A stretch of DNA of 64,000 nt from Pleuronectes platessa (taxonomy: Eukaryota > Chordata > Actinopteri > Pleuronectiformes > Pleuronectidae), in assembly GCF_947347685.1 (NCBI RefSeq), contig NC_070632.1, positions 5,850,884 through 5,914,883 on the forward strand. The letters are read 5' to 3'. Numbering within the stretch: position 1 is the first letter of the stretch; each line of letters starts with the position of its first letter. The notes beneath the pieces were generated by a model that saw nothing but the letters and a program-made list of their open reading frames with translations, did not search any database and was not told the DNA's origin. Positions 24,966 to 36,299 of this stretch are shown here, piece after piece. Position numbers and translations under genes: made by a program.

Positions 24966-26217
24966 AGTACGTTTTTCATGGTGTTGGGTAAAAAAATAAA
25001 TCTTTATCTCCCCTGAGACCTGAAGACCTTATGTCTGTCTTTTCTTTTTATATCTTCATTCAGATCAACAGTGACCTCGGCCTCAGTGACGACCATAACA
25101 CGACCTCAGACGTCAGCCCAGTGGATCTGCTCTCATCTCACCTGAAGCAGGACCACATCTCACCTGAAGCAGGACCACATCTCACCTTCTCACTCGGCTA
25201 CCTCCTCTTCTGCTTTATTCGGTGGCCTCTCCGGAGACCGATGCATCCGCAGTGCAGCTCCAAAGAAATACCTGCATTTATTTTCTCTATCCTCTCTCTG
25301 TCTGATATATATTCTGAAAAGGAAGGAGCAGAGGGTGCTGGTGGTGACGCAGAAGAAGAGAAAGCAGGCTGTGCACCACAGTTGTTTTTATCATAAATCT
25401 CACAGGATGTTTGGAAACGTTGCAGTTTTGGCATCGAACGCTCATTCTCATTCTCACACTTGGACAAACCCTCTAACCTGAACGCTTCTGTGGCTCATTC
25501 TCCAAAGCACGCGATTCAAATTTCTGCATAATCTGGAAGGCTTTAGAGACAAATGGGGAGACATCCCAGCATCTTTGAATGAAACCCAAATGTGAATTAA
25601 AATGTCTAATTACGAGAATAAATGCCATATGAGAGTGTGGGTTGTGTCAGATGTGAGGGATTTGGAAAAGCACAGCATGGTGAGTTCCATTGAGTTCAGT
25701 CATTTGAGCAACAATTTAGTTTTTAACCGAGTATCTACCAATGTTGTGATTACACAAGCTTTTCATGAATTTGTATGTTTGTTTTTGCATGAATGTGTCA
25801 TCTGGTGACAAATGGAGCTCATCTGACAAACGAGATGATTCAGTCTGAGTTCAATTATCACAGCTTCACGTTGGTCTGGACGAGTGTTTTAACAGAAAGG
25901 GCTTCCACACGGAGCCGATTTAGAAAACTGGTCAGAAAGTCTGTGTCACTCTTGAGCTGAACCTGCTTCAGTCTTCTTCATCTGTCCGTGTTATCGATAA
26001 TATAAAAGGTGCTCACGTTCATGTTTTGCCTCTAATAACAGGAGAATAAGCTGAAGAGGTTAAAACAAAAGCTGTAACCATGAATTCTCTAAAGTGATGT
26101 CTGAATGTTTCTGCCTAACTGGTGCTGCAATGCTGCCTCGTTTATTCTAAATAAACAGAAACAACATTGTCGACGCGTCGTTTTTTTTTTTGCTGAAAGA
26201 AATCTTGGATAGATGAT

Positions 26218-26218
<1 letters not shown>

Positions 26219-26248
<30 letters not shown>

Positions 26249-26258
26249 GAGAGAGAGA
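26219..26258. repeat. (GA)n microsatellite
   Basis: A GA dinucleotide tract with one C interruption, in the presumed wfdc1 3'UTR. Confidence 0.9.
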
Positions 26259-26339
26259 AATAAAAGATCAGAACCGTGTAAAGCCTCAATCGTAGAGTTG
26301 CAGAATATTTTCCACCACATCTGTGCTTTAAGTATTATC

Positions 26340-26345
26340 AATAAA
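26340..26345 (+). terminator. Candidate polyadenylation signal for wfdc1
   Basis: AATAAA about 1.38 kb after the stop codon, followed by T- and G-containing sequence. An alternative AATAAA is at 26150-26155. Confidence 0.3.
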
Positions 26346-26974
26346 CTTCACACTTGACATATTGAAGCAGCTCGGCTCAGTTCTATGTTCTTTCCTGTTC
26401 CACCTGCAGAGACAGGTTGAGGACCACAGCTGGCTCCACATCTGGACCTGATCCTGAGCAGCACAGAGAAGCACGTCCGTGTTGTTATAATTTGACGAGC
26501 TGCTGCTTTCCTGTATTTAAACATGTCACATGACTGACACATGTTGAACTGTGTGTGTTTGTTCAGTGAACCAGTTTGTGTTCAGGACCCTGTCAACGCT
26601 GCCCACTACTGGACAAAGACAGACATCACTGTTAAATGTCATCAGAAATATCAATAAAGAACAGTAAAACATAACTTTAACAGCACAATGCTCTACTCTC
26701 AGAAGGATTACATGAGAATACACTTACAACATGTTATTTGTGAGGGAAGATACTCGACTGAGAGTTTAGTGTTTATAACATTCACTTCTACACAACGAAT
26801 ATGGTTTTGGCCTTTTGGTGACTCTCAGGCAATGCAGACTCTGTAGAATAGTATGTTCAGAGTATATATTTATAAGCAATAAACAGAGTATATATATAAG
26901 AAAAGTAATTTACATAAGATACAAGTGAAAGTGGTGAAAATAACAATAACATAATGAATATTAGTATTTGTGTC

Positions 26975-29900
26975 TCCTGGAACCGTCACCTTATCGTGGT
27001 GGAGAGGTTTGCGTGTCCCTATAAACCTGAGGGCTGTGTTGTCTGGAGCCTTGTGCTCCTGGTAGGGTCTCTCATGGCAGAGTGGCCTCAGGTGAGGGGC
27101 CAGACTAAGAATGGTTAAAAAAAAAACCTCAATGAATAACGGAAAAAGAGGAGATGTGACCCGGCCCGGAGGAAGCCCGGGGCCCCCGTCTGGAGCTAGG
27201 CCCAGACGGAGGGCTCGATGGCGAGCGCCTGGTGGCCGGGTTTGCCACGGAGCCCGGTCGGGCATAGCCCGAACAAACTACGTGGCACCCCCCCTCTCTT
27301 CATCCCATGGGCCCACCACCTGTGGGAAGACCCGTTGGGGTCGGGTGCGCAGCCACATGGGTGGCAGCGAAGGTCAGGGGTCTCGACGGACCAGACCCGG
27401 GCGGCAGAAGCTGGCTCTGGGGACGTGGAACGTCACCTCGCTGTGGGGAAAGGAACCGGAGCTTGTGAGGGAGGTGGAGCGCTATCAGTTAGATCTGGTG
27501 GGGCTTACCTCCACGCACAGTCTCAGCTCTGGTACCGTACTCCTGGATAAGGGTTGGACTCTATTCTTCTCCGGAGTTGCCGAGGGCGTGAGGCGCCGGG
27601 CGGGTGTGGGGATACTCATAAATCCCCGGCTGAGCGCCGCGGTGTTGGAGTTTACCCCGGTAGACGAGAGGGTCGCCTCCCTGCGCCTAAGGGTTGTAGG
27701 GGGGAAAACTCTGACTGTTGTTTGTGCGTATGCACCAAACAGCAGCTCAGAGTACTCGGCCTTCTTGGAGACCCTGAATGGAGTCCTGTATGGGGCTCCA
27801 GTAGGGGACTCCGTAGTTCTGCTGGGTGACTTCAACGCCCACGTGGGCAATGATGGAGACACCTGGAGAGGCGTGGTGGGGAGGAACGGCCTCCCTGATC
27901 TAAACCCGAGCGGTCGTTTGTTATTGGACTTCTGTGCTAGTCATGGATTATCCATAACAAACACCATGTTCGAACATAAGGGTGCTCATAAGTGTACCTG
28001 GTACCAGAGTACCCTAGGCCGAAGATCAATGATCGATTTTGTGATTGTGTCATCTGATCTGAGGCCGCATGTTTTGGACACTCGGGTAAATAGAGGGGCG
28101 GAACTGTCAACCGACCACCATCTGGTTGTGAGTTGGATCAGGGAATGGGTGAAATTTCCGGATAGACCTGGTAAGCCCAAACGAGTAGTGCGGGTGAACT
28201 GGGAACGTCTGGAGGAGGCCCCCGTCCTAGGTATCTTCAACTCACACCTCCGGCGGAGTTTTTCTGGCATTCCTGTGGAGGTTGGGGGCATTGAGCCAGA
28301 GTGGGCGGTGTTCAAAGCCTCCATTGCTGAAGCTGCGGTGGCTAGCTGTGGCCTCAGGGTCTTAGGCTCCTCAAGGGGCGGTAACCCTCGGACACCGTGG
28401 TGGACACCGGTGGTCAGGGAAGCCGTCCGATTGAAGAAGGAGGCCTTCCGAGATATGATATCCTGGAGGACTCCGGACTCGGTTGCAGGGTACCGACAGG
28501 CCCGAAGGGCTGCAGCTGCTGCCGTGTCGGAGGCTAAGCAGCGGGTGTGGGAGAAGTTTGGAGAGGCCATGGAGAAGGACTTTCGGTCGGCACCAAAGTG
28601 TTTCTGGAAGACTATCCGGCACCTCAGGAGGGGGAAACGGGGAACCATCCAAGCTGTGTACAGTAAGGATGGGACTCTGTTGACCTCAACTGAGGAGGTC
28701 GTCGGACGTTGGAAGGAACACTTTGAGGAACTCCTGAATCCGAATAACACGCCCTCTATGTTGGAGGCAGAGCTCGAGGTTGATGGTGTTTCGTCGTCAA
28801 TTTCCCTGGTGGAGGTCACTGAGGTAGTCAAACATCTCCGCAGTGGCAAAGCCCCAGGGATTGATGAGATCCAGCCAGAAATGCTAAAGGCTCTGGGTGT
28901 TGAGGGGCTGTCATGGTTGACACGCCTATTCAACATCGCGTGGGAGTCGGGTACAGTGCCAAAGGAGTGGCAAACCGGGGTGGTGGTTCCCCTGTTCAAA
29001 AAGGGGGACCAGAGAGTGTGTACCAATTATCGGGGTATCACACTTCTCAGCCTCCCTGGTAAAGTCTACTCCAAGGTGCTGGAAAGGAGGGTTCGGCCGA
29101 TCGTCGAACCTCAGATTGAAGAGGAACAATGCGGTTTTCGCCCCGGACGTGGAACTACGGACCAGCTCTTCACTCTCGCAAGGATCCTGGAGGGGGCCTG
29201 GGAGTATGCCCATCCGGTCCACTTGTGTTTTGTGGATCTGGAGAAGGCGTATGACCGGGTCCCCCGGGAGAAACTGTGGGAGGTGCTGCGGGAGTATGGG
29301 GTAAGGGGGTCTCTCCTCAGGGCCATCCAATCTCTGTACTCCCAAAGTGAGAGCTGTGTTCGGGTCCTCGGCAGCCAGTCAGTTTCGTTCTCAGTGGGTG
29401 CTGGTCTCCGCCAGGGCTGCGCCTTGTCACCAATCCTGTTTGTGATATACATGGACAGGATATCGAGGCGTAGTCGTGGTGGGGAGGGGTTGCAGTTCGG
29501 AGGTCTGAGGATCTCGTCACTGCTTTTTGCGGATGATGTGGTCCTCATTGGATCATCGGCTTGTGACCTTCAGCACTCACTGGATCGGCTGGCGGCCGAG
29601 TGTGAAGCGGCTGGGATGAGGATCAGCACCGCTAAATCTGAGGCCATGACTCTTAGCAGGAAACCGATGGATTGCTTACTCCGGGTAGGAAATGAGTCCT
29701 TAGCCCAAGTGAAGGAGTTCAAGTACCTCGGGGTCTTGTTCGCGAGTGAGGGTACTATGGAGCGTGAGATTGGCCGGAGAATCGGAGCAGCGGGGGCGGT
29801 ATTGCGTTCGCTTTACCGCACCGTTGTAACGAAAAGAGAGCTGAGCCGCAAGGCAAAGATCTCGATCTACCGGTCGATCTTCGTTCCTATCCTCACCTAT

Positions 29901-30346
29901 GGTCATGAGGGCTGGGTGATGACCGAAAGGACGAGATCGCGGGTACAAGCGGCCGAGATGAGTTTTCTCAGAAGGGTGGCTGGCGTCTCCCTTAGGGATA
30001 GGGTGAGAAGCTCAGTCATCCGTGAGGGACTCGGATTAGAGCCGCTGCTCCTTTACTTAGAAAGGAGTCAGCTGAGGTGGTTCGGGCATCTGGTAAGGAT
30101 GCCCACTGGGCGCCTCCCTTGGGAGGTTTTTCAGGCACGTCCAGTGGGGAGGAGACCTCGGGGAAGACCCAGGACTAGGTGGAGAGATTATATCTCAACA
30201 CTGGCCTGGGAACGCCTCGGGATCCCCCCGTCAGAGCTGGTCAATGTGGCCCTGGAAAGGGAAGTCTGGGGCCCCCTGCTTGAGCTGCTCCCCCCGCGAC
30301 CCGACCCCGGATAAGCGGATGACGATGAGTGAGTGAGTGAGTGAGT
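26975..30346 (+). mobile_element. Rex3-like RTE-clade LINE, near full length
   Basis: The element begins near 26975 with a GC-rich leader ('cttatcgtggtggagaggtt') and ends with GGATAAGCGGATGACGATG followed by (TGAG)n, the short tandem tail typical of fish RTE/Rex3 elements in place of poly(A). It encodes one protein with an apurinic-type endonuclease and a reverse transcriptase. The stretch for WQTGVVV (around 28970) and QGCALSP (around 29414) matches positions commonly amplified to detect Rex3 in fish, from memory. Base composition is clearly more GC-rich than the AT-rich flanks, indicating insertion. A possible short target duplication (TTTGT) is weak. Confidence 0.9.
27111..30314 (+). CDS. 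Rex3/RTE LINE endonuclease-reverse transcriptase, 1067 aa
   Basis: A single uninterrupted frame from ATG 27111. Residues 1-100 are a basic Pro/Arg-rich leader. Residues 101-345 are an endonuclease/exonuclease/phosphatase-fold domain with GTWN (104-107), GDFN (239-242) and STDHH (333-337). The position that often reads QETH in related endonucleases is LTSTH here. Residues 590-870 are the reverse transcriptase, with KAPGIDEI, QCGFRPGRGT, FVDLEKAYDR (707-716) and LLFADDVVL (805-813, catalytic FADD). The C-terminal part contains RTRWRDYI and WERLGIPP motifs usual in RTE proteins. The protein copies its own RNA at a nicked chromosomal target. The absence of stops or frameshifts implies recent insertion. 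Initiation further downstream, closer to the endonuclease, cannot be excluded. Confidence 0.92.
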   Translation: MVKKKTSMNNGKRGDVTRPGGSPGPPSGARPRRRARWRAPGGRVCHGARSGIARTNYVAPPLSSSHGPTTCGKTRWGRVRSHMGGSEGQGSRRTRPGRQKLALGTWNVTSLWGKEPELVREVERYQLDLVGLTSTHSLSSGTVLLDKGWTLFFSGVAEGVRRRAGVGILINPRLSAAVLEFTPVDERVASLRLRVVGGKTLTVVCAYAPNSSSEYSAFLETLNGVLYGAPVGDSVVLLGDFNAHVGNDGDTWRGVVGRNGLPDLNPSGRLLLDFCASHGLSITNTMFEHKGAHKCTWYQSTLGRRSMIDFVIVSSDLRPHVLDTRVNRGAELSTDHHLVVSWIREWVKFPDRPGKPKRVVRVNWERLEEAPVLGIFNSHLRRSFSGIPVEVGGIEPEWAVFKASIAEAAVASCGLRVLGSSRGGNPRTPWWTPVVREAVRLKKEAFRDMISWRTPDSVAGYRQARRAAAAAVSEAKQRVWEKFGEAMEKDFRSAPKCFWKTIRHLRRGKRGTIQAVYSKDGTLLTSTEEVVGRWKEHFEELLNPNNTPSMLEAELEVDGVSSSISLVEVTEVVKHLRSGKAPGIDEIQPEMLKALGVEGLSWLTRLFNIAWESGTVPKEWQTGVVVPLFKKGDQRVCTNYRGITLLSLPGKVYSKVLERRVRPIVEPQIEEEQCGFRPGRGTTDQLFTLARILEGAWEYAHPVHLCFVDLEKAYDRVPREKLWEVLREYGVRGSLLRAIQSLYSQSESCVRVLGSQSVSFSVGAGLRQGCALSPILFVIYMDRISRRSRGGEGLQFGGLRISSLLFADDVVLIGSSACDLQHSLDRLAAECEAAGMRISTAKSEAMTLSRKPMDCLLRVGNESLAQVKEFKYLGVLFASEGTMEREIGRRIGAAGAVLRSLYRTVVTKRELSRKAKISIYRSIFVPILTYGHEGWVMTERTRSRVQAAEMSFLRRVAGVSLRDRVRSSVIREGLGLEPLLLYLERSQLRWFGHLVRMPTGRLPWEVFQARPVGRRPRGRPRTRWRDYISTLAWERLGIPPSELVNVALEREVWGPLLELLPPRPDPG

Positions 30347-30562
30347 TTGTAGATGTGAAGCAGGTTTTAAGATAAAGAAACAAGAGTATAGGCAAATGAC
30401 ACAAGAGAAGATAAGATCATTCTCTAATAGTCCACTTAGGGGTAATTGATCGTGGTAATAAATAAATAAACACCAGCAAATATAAAAACAGCTATAATGT
30501 TGTAGCAGTAAAAAGGAAAGTTGATCTTCAGAATGGCCCTTTACACCTGAACAGGAAAAGGA

Positions 30563-30585
30563 GGCGGGGCCTAGGAGATTATAAA
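30563..30585 (+). promoter_or_regulatory. Promoter-like GC box plus TATA box
   Basis: GGCGGGGC at 30563-30570 is followed 9 bp later by TATAAA at 30580-30585, in otherwise AT-rich DNA. A strong donor-like GTAAGT begins at 30721, so a first noncoding exon of about 110 nt is possible. It could instead be the regulatory part of an unrecognised repeat such as a solo LTR. Confidence 0.3.
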
Positions 30586-31831
30586 TTGGACACACCTGTG
30601 AGCCAAAAAGGAGGGAAAAGCAAACAAGGAAGCGTGGAAGAGAGCTGAGGAGTGAGAGATGAAGGAAGGAGATTGTTGTAGAGATAAACCAGTTTCTGGA
30701 CATATGTGATATAAGAGGAAGTAAGTAGTTGCAGTTGATCCAACAACCTGCTGGTTTTTTTTACAATCTTCCTGGACCAAGAGGAACATGAGATGATCCC
30801 TGGAGCCTGAAGAAGTGAATTCTGTTCCAGTTGAATTCCAAAAGTTAAGTCTGTTTCTGTTCTGAAACTCCCCTGGCTTCTGTTATTTGTTTATTAATCA
30901 CTCCTCTTTGATTTGGATTATTTGTATTTTAATAATTAATCAACAAATGAATATATTCCAGTTGAATAAATGACATTACTGAGGGTGTTGGAGGCTTTTT
31001 CCTGCTGCCCATAGTGACCTGCTCCTGTCCAGGTCTGTTTAGAGAAGATCATAAAACAACAGTGTCTCAGGTGAAGCTTGTGTTTTCAGTGCAGTATAAG
31101 ACTCTGTGTTTATTGGGGCTATTGGAAGGTAAAGCAGAGTTCAGACACAAATCTTTGATTAAAGATTCCCTGGTTGTTTCACTGGGAGCTTCCACATGTA
31201 AAATTCATAGATTTATTATCCACAAAGAACAGACGGACTGAAATGATTGTAATTTTAATCAGTCTTTTTCTTTAATATATTAAATTCAAGCTCTTTGATC
31301 TAATAACCATATATATCCAGCTCTTACTTTACTACTAATAATAATAATAATAATCTTTTGGGCTTTTGTCTGTAATTTAATCTATATTGTGTTGAATTGT
31401 ATCTGGACCTGGAGTCTGAATAAATGATGGCATTCATTCATGTTTTTTTCCAATGCACATTTTAATACATTATGCATTTTCTCAGTACTGTCTGTGTTGA
31501 AGTTTTCATGCTGTTAACTTTTGCACAGTTACTTTGTGTGACTGGGACCCACAGAATGGAGGTGGATGTAAATGTATATCCCAGTGGGTGTCTGTGCCTC
31601 CCTCTGTCTCCCCCTCCTCCCTCCTCCCTCTCTCTCTTGCTCACATGCACATTGAAGCTGCACCAGAGGAAAAACCCAACAGAGAATCAAACAGTCAGCG
31701 AGTGCACGGTGTTGTCATCGTGTTTGGTGGAAACACTGTCACTTCTCTCGTGTGTAATCACCTGGAACCTAAACACTCAGTATGTCACGCGTGGCCGCCT
31801 CCTCTGAGCCACCGTGTTGATTCATGTCACC

Positions 31832-32700
31832 ATGAGCGCGCACAACAAGTCTTCAGAGAAAAGGTAAGAGCGATGACCACCTGTTGGTCGGAGGACTTTA
31901 CATTACACCTTCTTTATTTGAGTCGATATGATATCTGACACCTGTTGGGGCCTATTGGAAAAGTTTGTTGATTCCTGCAGATGGATCTGTCGGTTATATG
32001 TAAAAAGAAGGGCTGCGCAACAAGAAAACTAATGATTATAATACAGAAGAGAGTAGTGTACATGTATAATAATGGAAATGTGAAAATATAATGATATAAA
32101 GTACTAATAACCCCAAGTACATTCAGGAATATGCCTTCAAAAGAAGTTAATTTGTACCTGATGCTCACCATCAATGTAGAAGGAACAAGTTTTTTTCCCC
32201 GAGGTACCATTTACAAAAAACTTTCATATTTTACCCTTGAGGCAGTTCTATACTAATCGCAATATAAATTAAACAATAAATTTAAAATTGATATATTGCT
32301 TATAAATGTTGATCAAGTGTTTATTCTCTACTCTTATAGAATAGTTAAAAACCACAAGTTTCACTCATTCAAAAATCAGTTTTCAAACTCAAAAGAATTG
32401 ATAATCTGACATTTATTGCAATCAAGAGGTGTCCGTCAAACCTTTTATAGAACTTGTGATTTTAATACAAGACGAACGTGTCCAGGAGGTGTCAGTGTAG
32501 TTTATTCTAACGGCTTCACCAGTGGAGAAGTGGTCTGAGCTGTGTAATAATATTCATGTCGTCTAAACATTGTGTTTTTAACTTGCCTGTGCAAGTTATA
32601 TCGACCTAACTTGTTTTTTCCATTGGGCAGGAATGGCTCCAAAAACAAGCTGGATAAGTTTTTAAAGGAGAGAAAAGGCACCTTTCCTCTGCTGATCAAG
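31832..32700 (+). CDS. Candidate orphan micro-gene, two phase-matched exons (partial)
   Basis: I do not recognise this product. Exon a runs 31832-31863, beginning at an ATG in good context (CACCATGAG) and ending at a GTAAGA donor. Exon b runs 32631-32700, between a pyrimidine-rich acceptor (gggcag) and another GTAAGA donor. The join is phase 2 to phase 2 and gives 34 residues beginning MSAHNKSSEK, with KLDKFLKERKGTFPLLIK at the end of exon b. Ten of the 34 residues are Lys or Arg. The other two frames of exon b hit stops. It ends in phase 0 without a stop, so a further exon is needed; none was identified convincingly. A promoter-like GC-box/TATA pair lies 1.2 kb upstream. It may be a real small protein gene, a lncRNA, or chance. 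Confidence 0.25.
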
Positions 32701-33029
32701 GTAAGAAGACATTCCTGTTTGAACAGTCTCTGATGGTCTCCTCTGTTCACGTCAGTCTGACCACATCAGGATATAAGTTATAGTCGAGGCCACGTTTTTG
32801 TGGGGTGGCAGTGGGCCCTTGAGCAACTCTACACCTTGTGTTGATGTGCAGACCATTAAACAAATGTTATTTAGGAGATTGTGTGCGCTCAGCAGAAATG
32901 ATTTATTAGGGAACACGCTCTGCCCCGATATGTTCTCGGGCTGCACCATCTGAGAGGGAGAGGTGCCGTGTTCTCATTTGCAAAGGCTGGGAGAGCGAAA
33001 CTGCCCAACCCTGACCCCCACTGGCCTGA

Positions 33030-33052
33030 CCCCCCCCCCCCCCCCCCCCCCC
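33030..33052. repeat. C23 homopolymer
   Basis: A run of 23 C. The Pro-rich open frames across it are artefacts of the tract. Confidence 0.9.
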
Positions 33053-36000
33053 AAGTCATCCCGCCTTCCTGGAAAGTACCACAACCTTCAGCTCGGCCCT
33101 ACAAGGACACGCTCACGAAGCAGTGGGTTAAACCAACCACCCACACACACACTCATGGAGGTATTATCTCACTTGGTCCTGCCTGAGATCCTACAGGAAC
33201 TTTTTCTACTTAACGTTGATTAAAGTTTGAGTGCAGTTTCAAGCTCTTTGTCATCAGAGCGAACAAAACCAGTGGAGCAGGAACAATTGAATCCCTGGGA
33301 TGTGACACACTGTACACAAAGCTGCAGGTCACCTGGATGAAGGACTTGTTGTGGATCTTATATTTATCAATCCTCTATTTAACCTGGAAGATCCAGTTGA
33401 GATGCAACATGTCCTCTGCCTTCTTATGGTCAACATGGGCAGCAATGAAATGAAACGTTTCAAACAGCAGAGACAAACAACACAGAATATATATAACAAA
33501 ACACAGCAAACGGGTTAAAACGCAGAACAAACATTGAAATATAATGTCAAAACATTTTCTGCAGTCTGTGTTGGTCGTCATTGACTCCTTTGATTTACTT
33601 TGATCTCCGCTCTTTACATGAAGCCCCTCCTTCGGACATTCTCATTAATTTAACCAGGGCAGGTTTTTAAAGCCAAGACTCAAGCTAAGAGCTGAAAATG
33701 TTTGAGCATCAGTGAGAAAGTAGACAGAGCGGAGGTCTGAGGCAACATTCATAGCTGTTAGTGCTCGTGCTGTGAGCAGACTCGGTTCAAACGAATTCAT
33801 CTTTCTCTAAGTCGGGATATCAATACAGGGCATTTGCGTCATTACCAAAATACAGACGCAAGCAGCTGCTCCCAGCAGAGGCAGCGCCAGGCTTCAAGAC
33901 GTGAGGCTGTAGCAGGAGAAGTGTTTTTCTTGTTTGTTGCTTTCATGTGATATGACTCACTGCTGAAGTCCACCTTTGACATCTCAGTCTTTTTTTATAT
34001 AAGAAAGTGCTGCCAGCTCCTTCCAGGGAAAGTGGTATGTTGCATGGACGTGACTCATGTTTGGGCCTTCGTCCACTTGTTGAAGATTATTTTGAAGTTT
34101 GGTTCCACAAAACAGTAAAGGTCGAAGCTGTGGTTGGTTTGTATTGTACATTTTTATGCAGATTTGCATGAAAGCTTTTAACTTCAAATTTGGGTTATGA
34201 TTGTTTTCTTCGATTAACTATTTTGTCACATGCCTGAGTTTTGATTTGGCCATTTCTATATTTTTTTATTGTCAGCTTAGGCCTCTAAATATCCACATTT
34301 GTCCGGTGATGTCTTCAACAGCTTCAAAACACAACAATACTCAGTTTACAATGTAAAAATCAATCATGAATTTATCATCAAATCAATCAGAATTTAATTG
34401 TCCGTCTGAGTTTTTCCATTCATGACCTTGATTCTTTCTCTGCACCTACTCCAGAGTATTGTTTATCAGAGCAGACCCGTTCACCTGGCCCAGGTTTTAC
34501 CCCCCCACGCAGGGAGCCTCCCCATTATTCTGATGAACCTTGTCCCTGATAGAGTTTCTCATCACAGCTTTGTCCCTCGTTGACACCGGACCCTCTGGAG
34601 TGGAGCCGGTCATTTAAAGGAGAGCGTGCACCTCTGCTGAATTACAGGCTGATATCAGTGTCACCGGGAACAAGGCGGCCTCCCTGTGAAGTAGGTTACA
34701 GCCAATAGAAGCTCCCTTACAGTCACTCCTGCTACGGCTGTTGTGATATTGTGCTTTCATGTGTGCAGCTTGCATCGAGAGCATCCATGTGCACCGTGAG
34801 AGAGAGAGGCCGCTCTCTGGCTCCGTCACATGGCCCACGCTTCTCAACATGTGAATCTCCAGGTTGTGTAAAGCTCCATAATAAACATCGCAGCATCCCC
34901 GGAGCTGTGGATGACTGTTTATCCTCCCACTGGTCCACGCAGCACCGTGGGAGCCCGGGCAGCATTTGGCCTCAGGCGCTGCCAAGGCCGAGCCCATTCA
35001 GGTCCCAGCTGCATTCTCGTGCCGAGCAGGTGCTGCTGCTGCTGCTGCTGCTCCAGAGACGACAGCTGGACGGAGAAACTCTCCCCACGTCCGATAAACA
35101 TTAATTGGTTTACTCAAGAATTCTGGGTAAACAGCCACCCAGGGAGTTTTGTTAATGAGTGCCTGGCTCGGTTGCGTGTGTCTGTTTTCTTTTAACTGTG
35201 AGTCATGCAGTACCGAGCTGCACACGCAGGGTTCGCCAACGTCCTCCCCCTCCCTCACACCCTCTCTCTCCATCGCCATAGGCTCAGGAGCATTGTTGTG
35301 TAACGGTGTGTGAGGTCTTATTTAAGATGTTGTTATATAAGAGGAGGGTTGTTGTCGCCTTGTTAGTTTTTCGGGTTCCTTTATGATAACAGAAGCTGTG
35401 TGTTACAGTCATGACGACAACGTATAGAATTACCACTGCAATTTATAGAGCATCAAGCACAACCAAGGCTGATATAATACAAAATCAATTTGCCAGTTTG
35501 TGCAAATAAATGCGCGATAAGAGATTTTGGTGTGGATCGGGACAAAGGCTCAGATCCAGGATTTTATTCACTTTTTATTTATTTTTTTATTTCATTCTAT
35601 CTTGCATAGGGTTTTATCAAACATCGAAATCAAATCATAAAAACTGCTTTTACATTTTGTTTACAGCTAAACTAAACTAAATATTTTTCATAATATATTA
35701 AAATAACATATATTATTATATATCTATTATCATGGACATTATAAATGTCTCCGTTCCTTGCACAAAGTCTGATTTATGTTACATAATTGTGATCGCAGTA
35801 ATCAGGATTAACCTGTGTTGGACTCACTGGCCGGACTGTGTCACTATAAACCTGAAACATCTGCTGAATGAGGTGCAGCAGATTGCACCTGAGCCTCGGC
35901 CAATAAATCCATTAGAGTCCAACACAGGATCGTCTTTACTGTCTGTCCACTGGTGACACTGTGTGGCACAGTATAGCCTCTTGTATTTGGCACCCAGAGA

Positions 36001-36299
36001 CAACAAGTGTTTCAGTCCCCATTGTCCACATGTGCCACACGCGTCATCAGATTAATTCGGCAATTTGTGCTAATTGCTACGATTCGAAAGCCGTTTATTG
36101 TCTGTGTCAGTCGAGCTCAGACGTGGGGTCTTTTGTGTGCAGGCGGCTACAAAGGGTGGATCACCTTGCGAAGCTTGTTGTGGAAGGTGACGTGCCAGTT
36201 GGTACTTATGGGATCAAAAGAAGGGCTGACAATGCTCGACTTACCGAGGTGACAGAGGTGTGTTCCCATCACCCCTGAGACAGGAACCAGGTGTGAGAG

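Larger units (their letters stand above)
24966..26970 (+). other. wfdc1 3'UTR and downstream flank
   Basis: One base after the stop, a GTACGT donor-like motif at 24967 pairs with a pyrimidine-rich acceptor ending at 25063, suggesting a 3'UTR intron. A 22-bp unit is tandemly repeated about 2.4 times at 25134-25186, and a (GA)n tract lies at 26219-26258. AATAAA signals occur at 24995, 26150 and 26340; the last two suit a 1.2-1.4 kb 3'UTR, with GT-rich DNA downstream. The open frame at 25031-25396 shows no recognisable domain. The remainder is AT-rich without visible genes. Confidence 0.45.

Noticed and set aside
25031..25396. 121-codon open frame downstream of wfdc1
   Set aside because: It lies in the probable 3'UTR, includes a 22-bp tandem duplication, and shows no domain.
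27485..29548. Long minus-strand open frames opposite the LINE (for example 27986-29026)
   Set aside because: Antisense shadows of the GC-rich Rex3 coding frame; no domain is recognisable.
32963..33223. Pro-rich frames as a possible third exon of the micro-gene
   Set aside because: The proline stretch is a C23 homopolymer and the required phase-0 join gives no coherent protein.
36007..36278. Two overlapping open frames near 36.1 kb with an acceptor-like gcag and a GTGACG donor-like site
   Set aside because: Neither frame resembles a known protein, phases do not fit the neighbouring candidate exons, and the region runs into a dispersed repeat.
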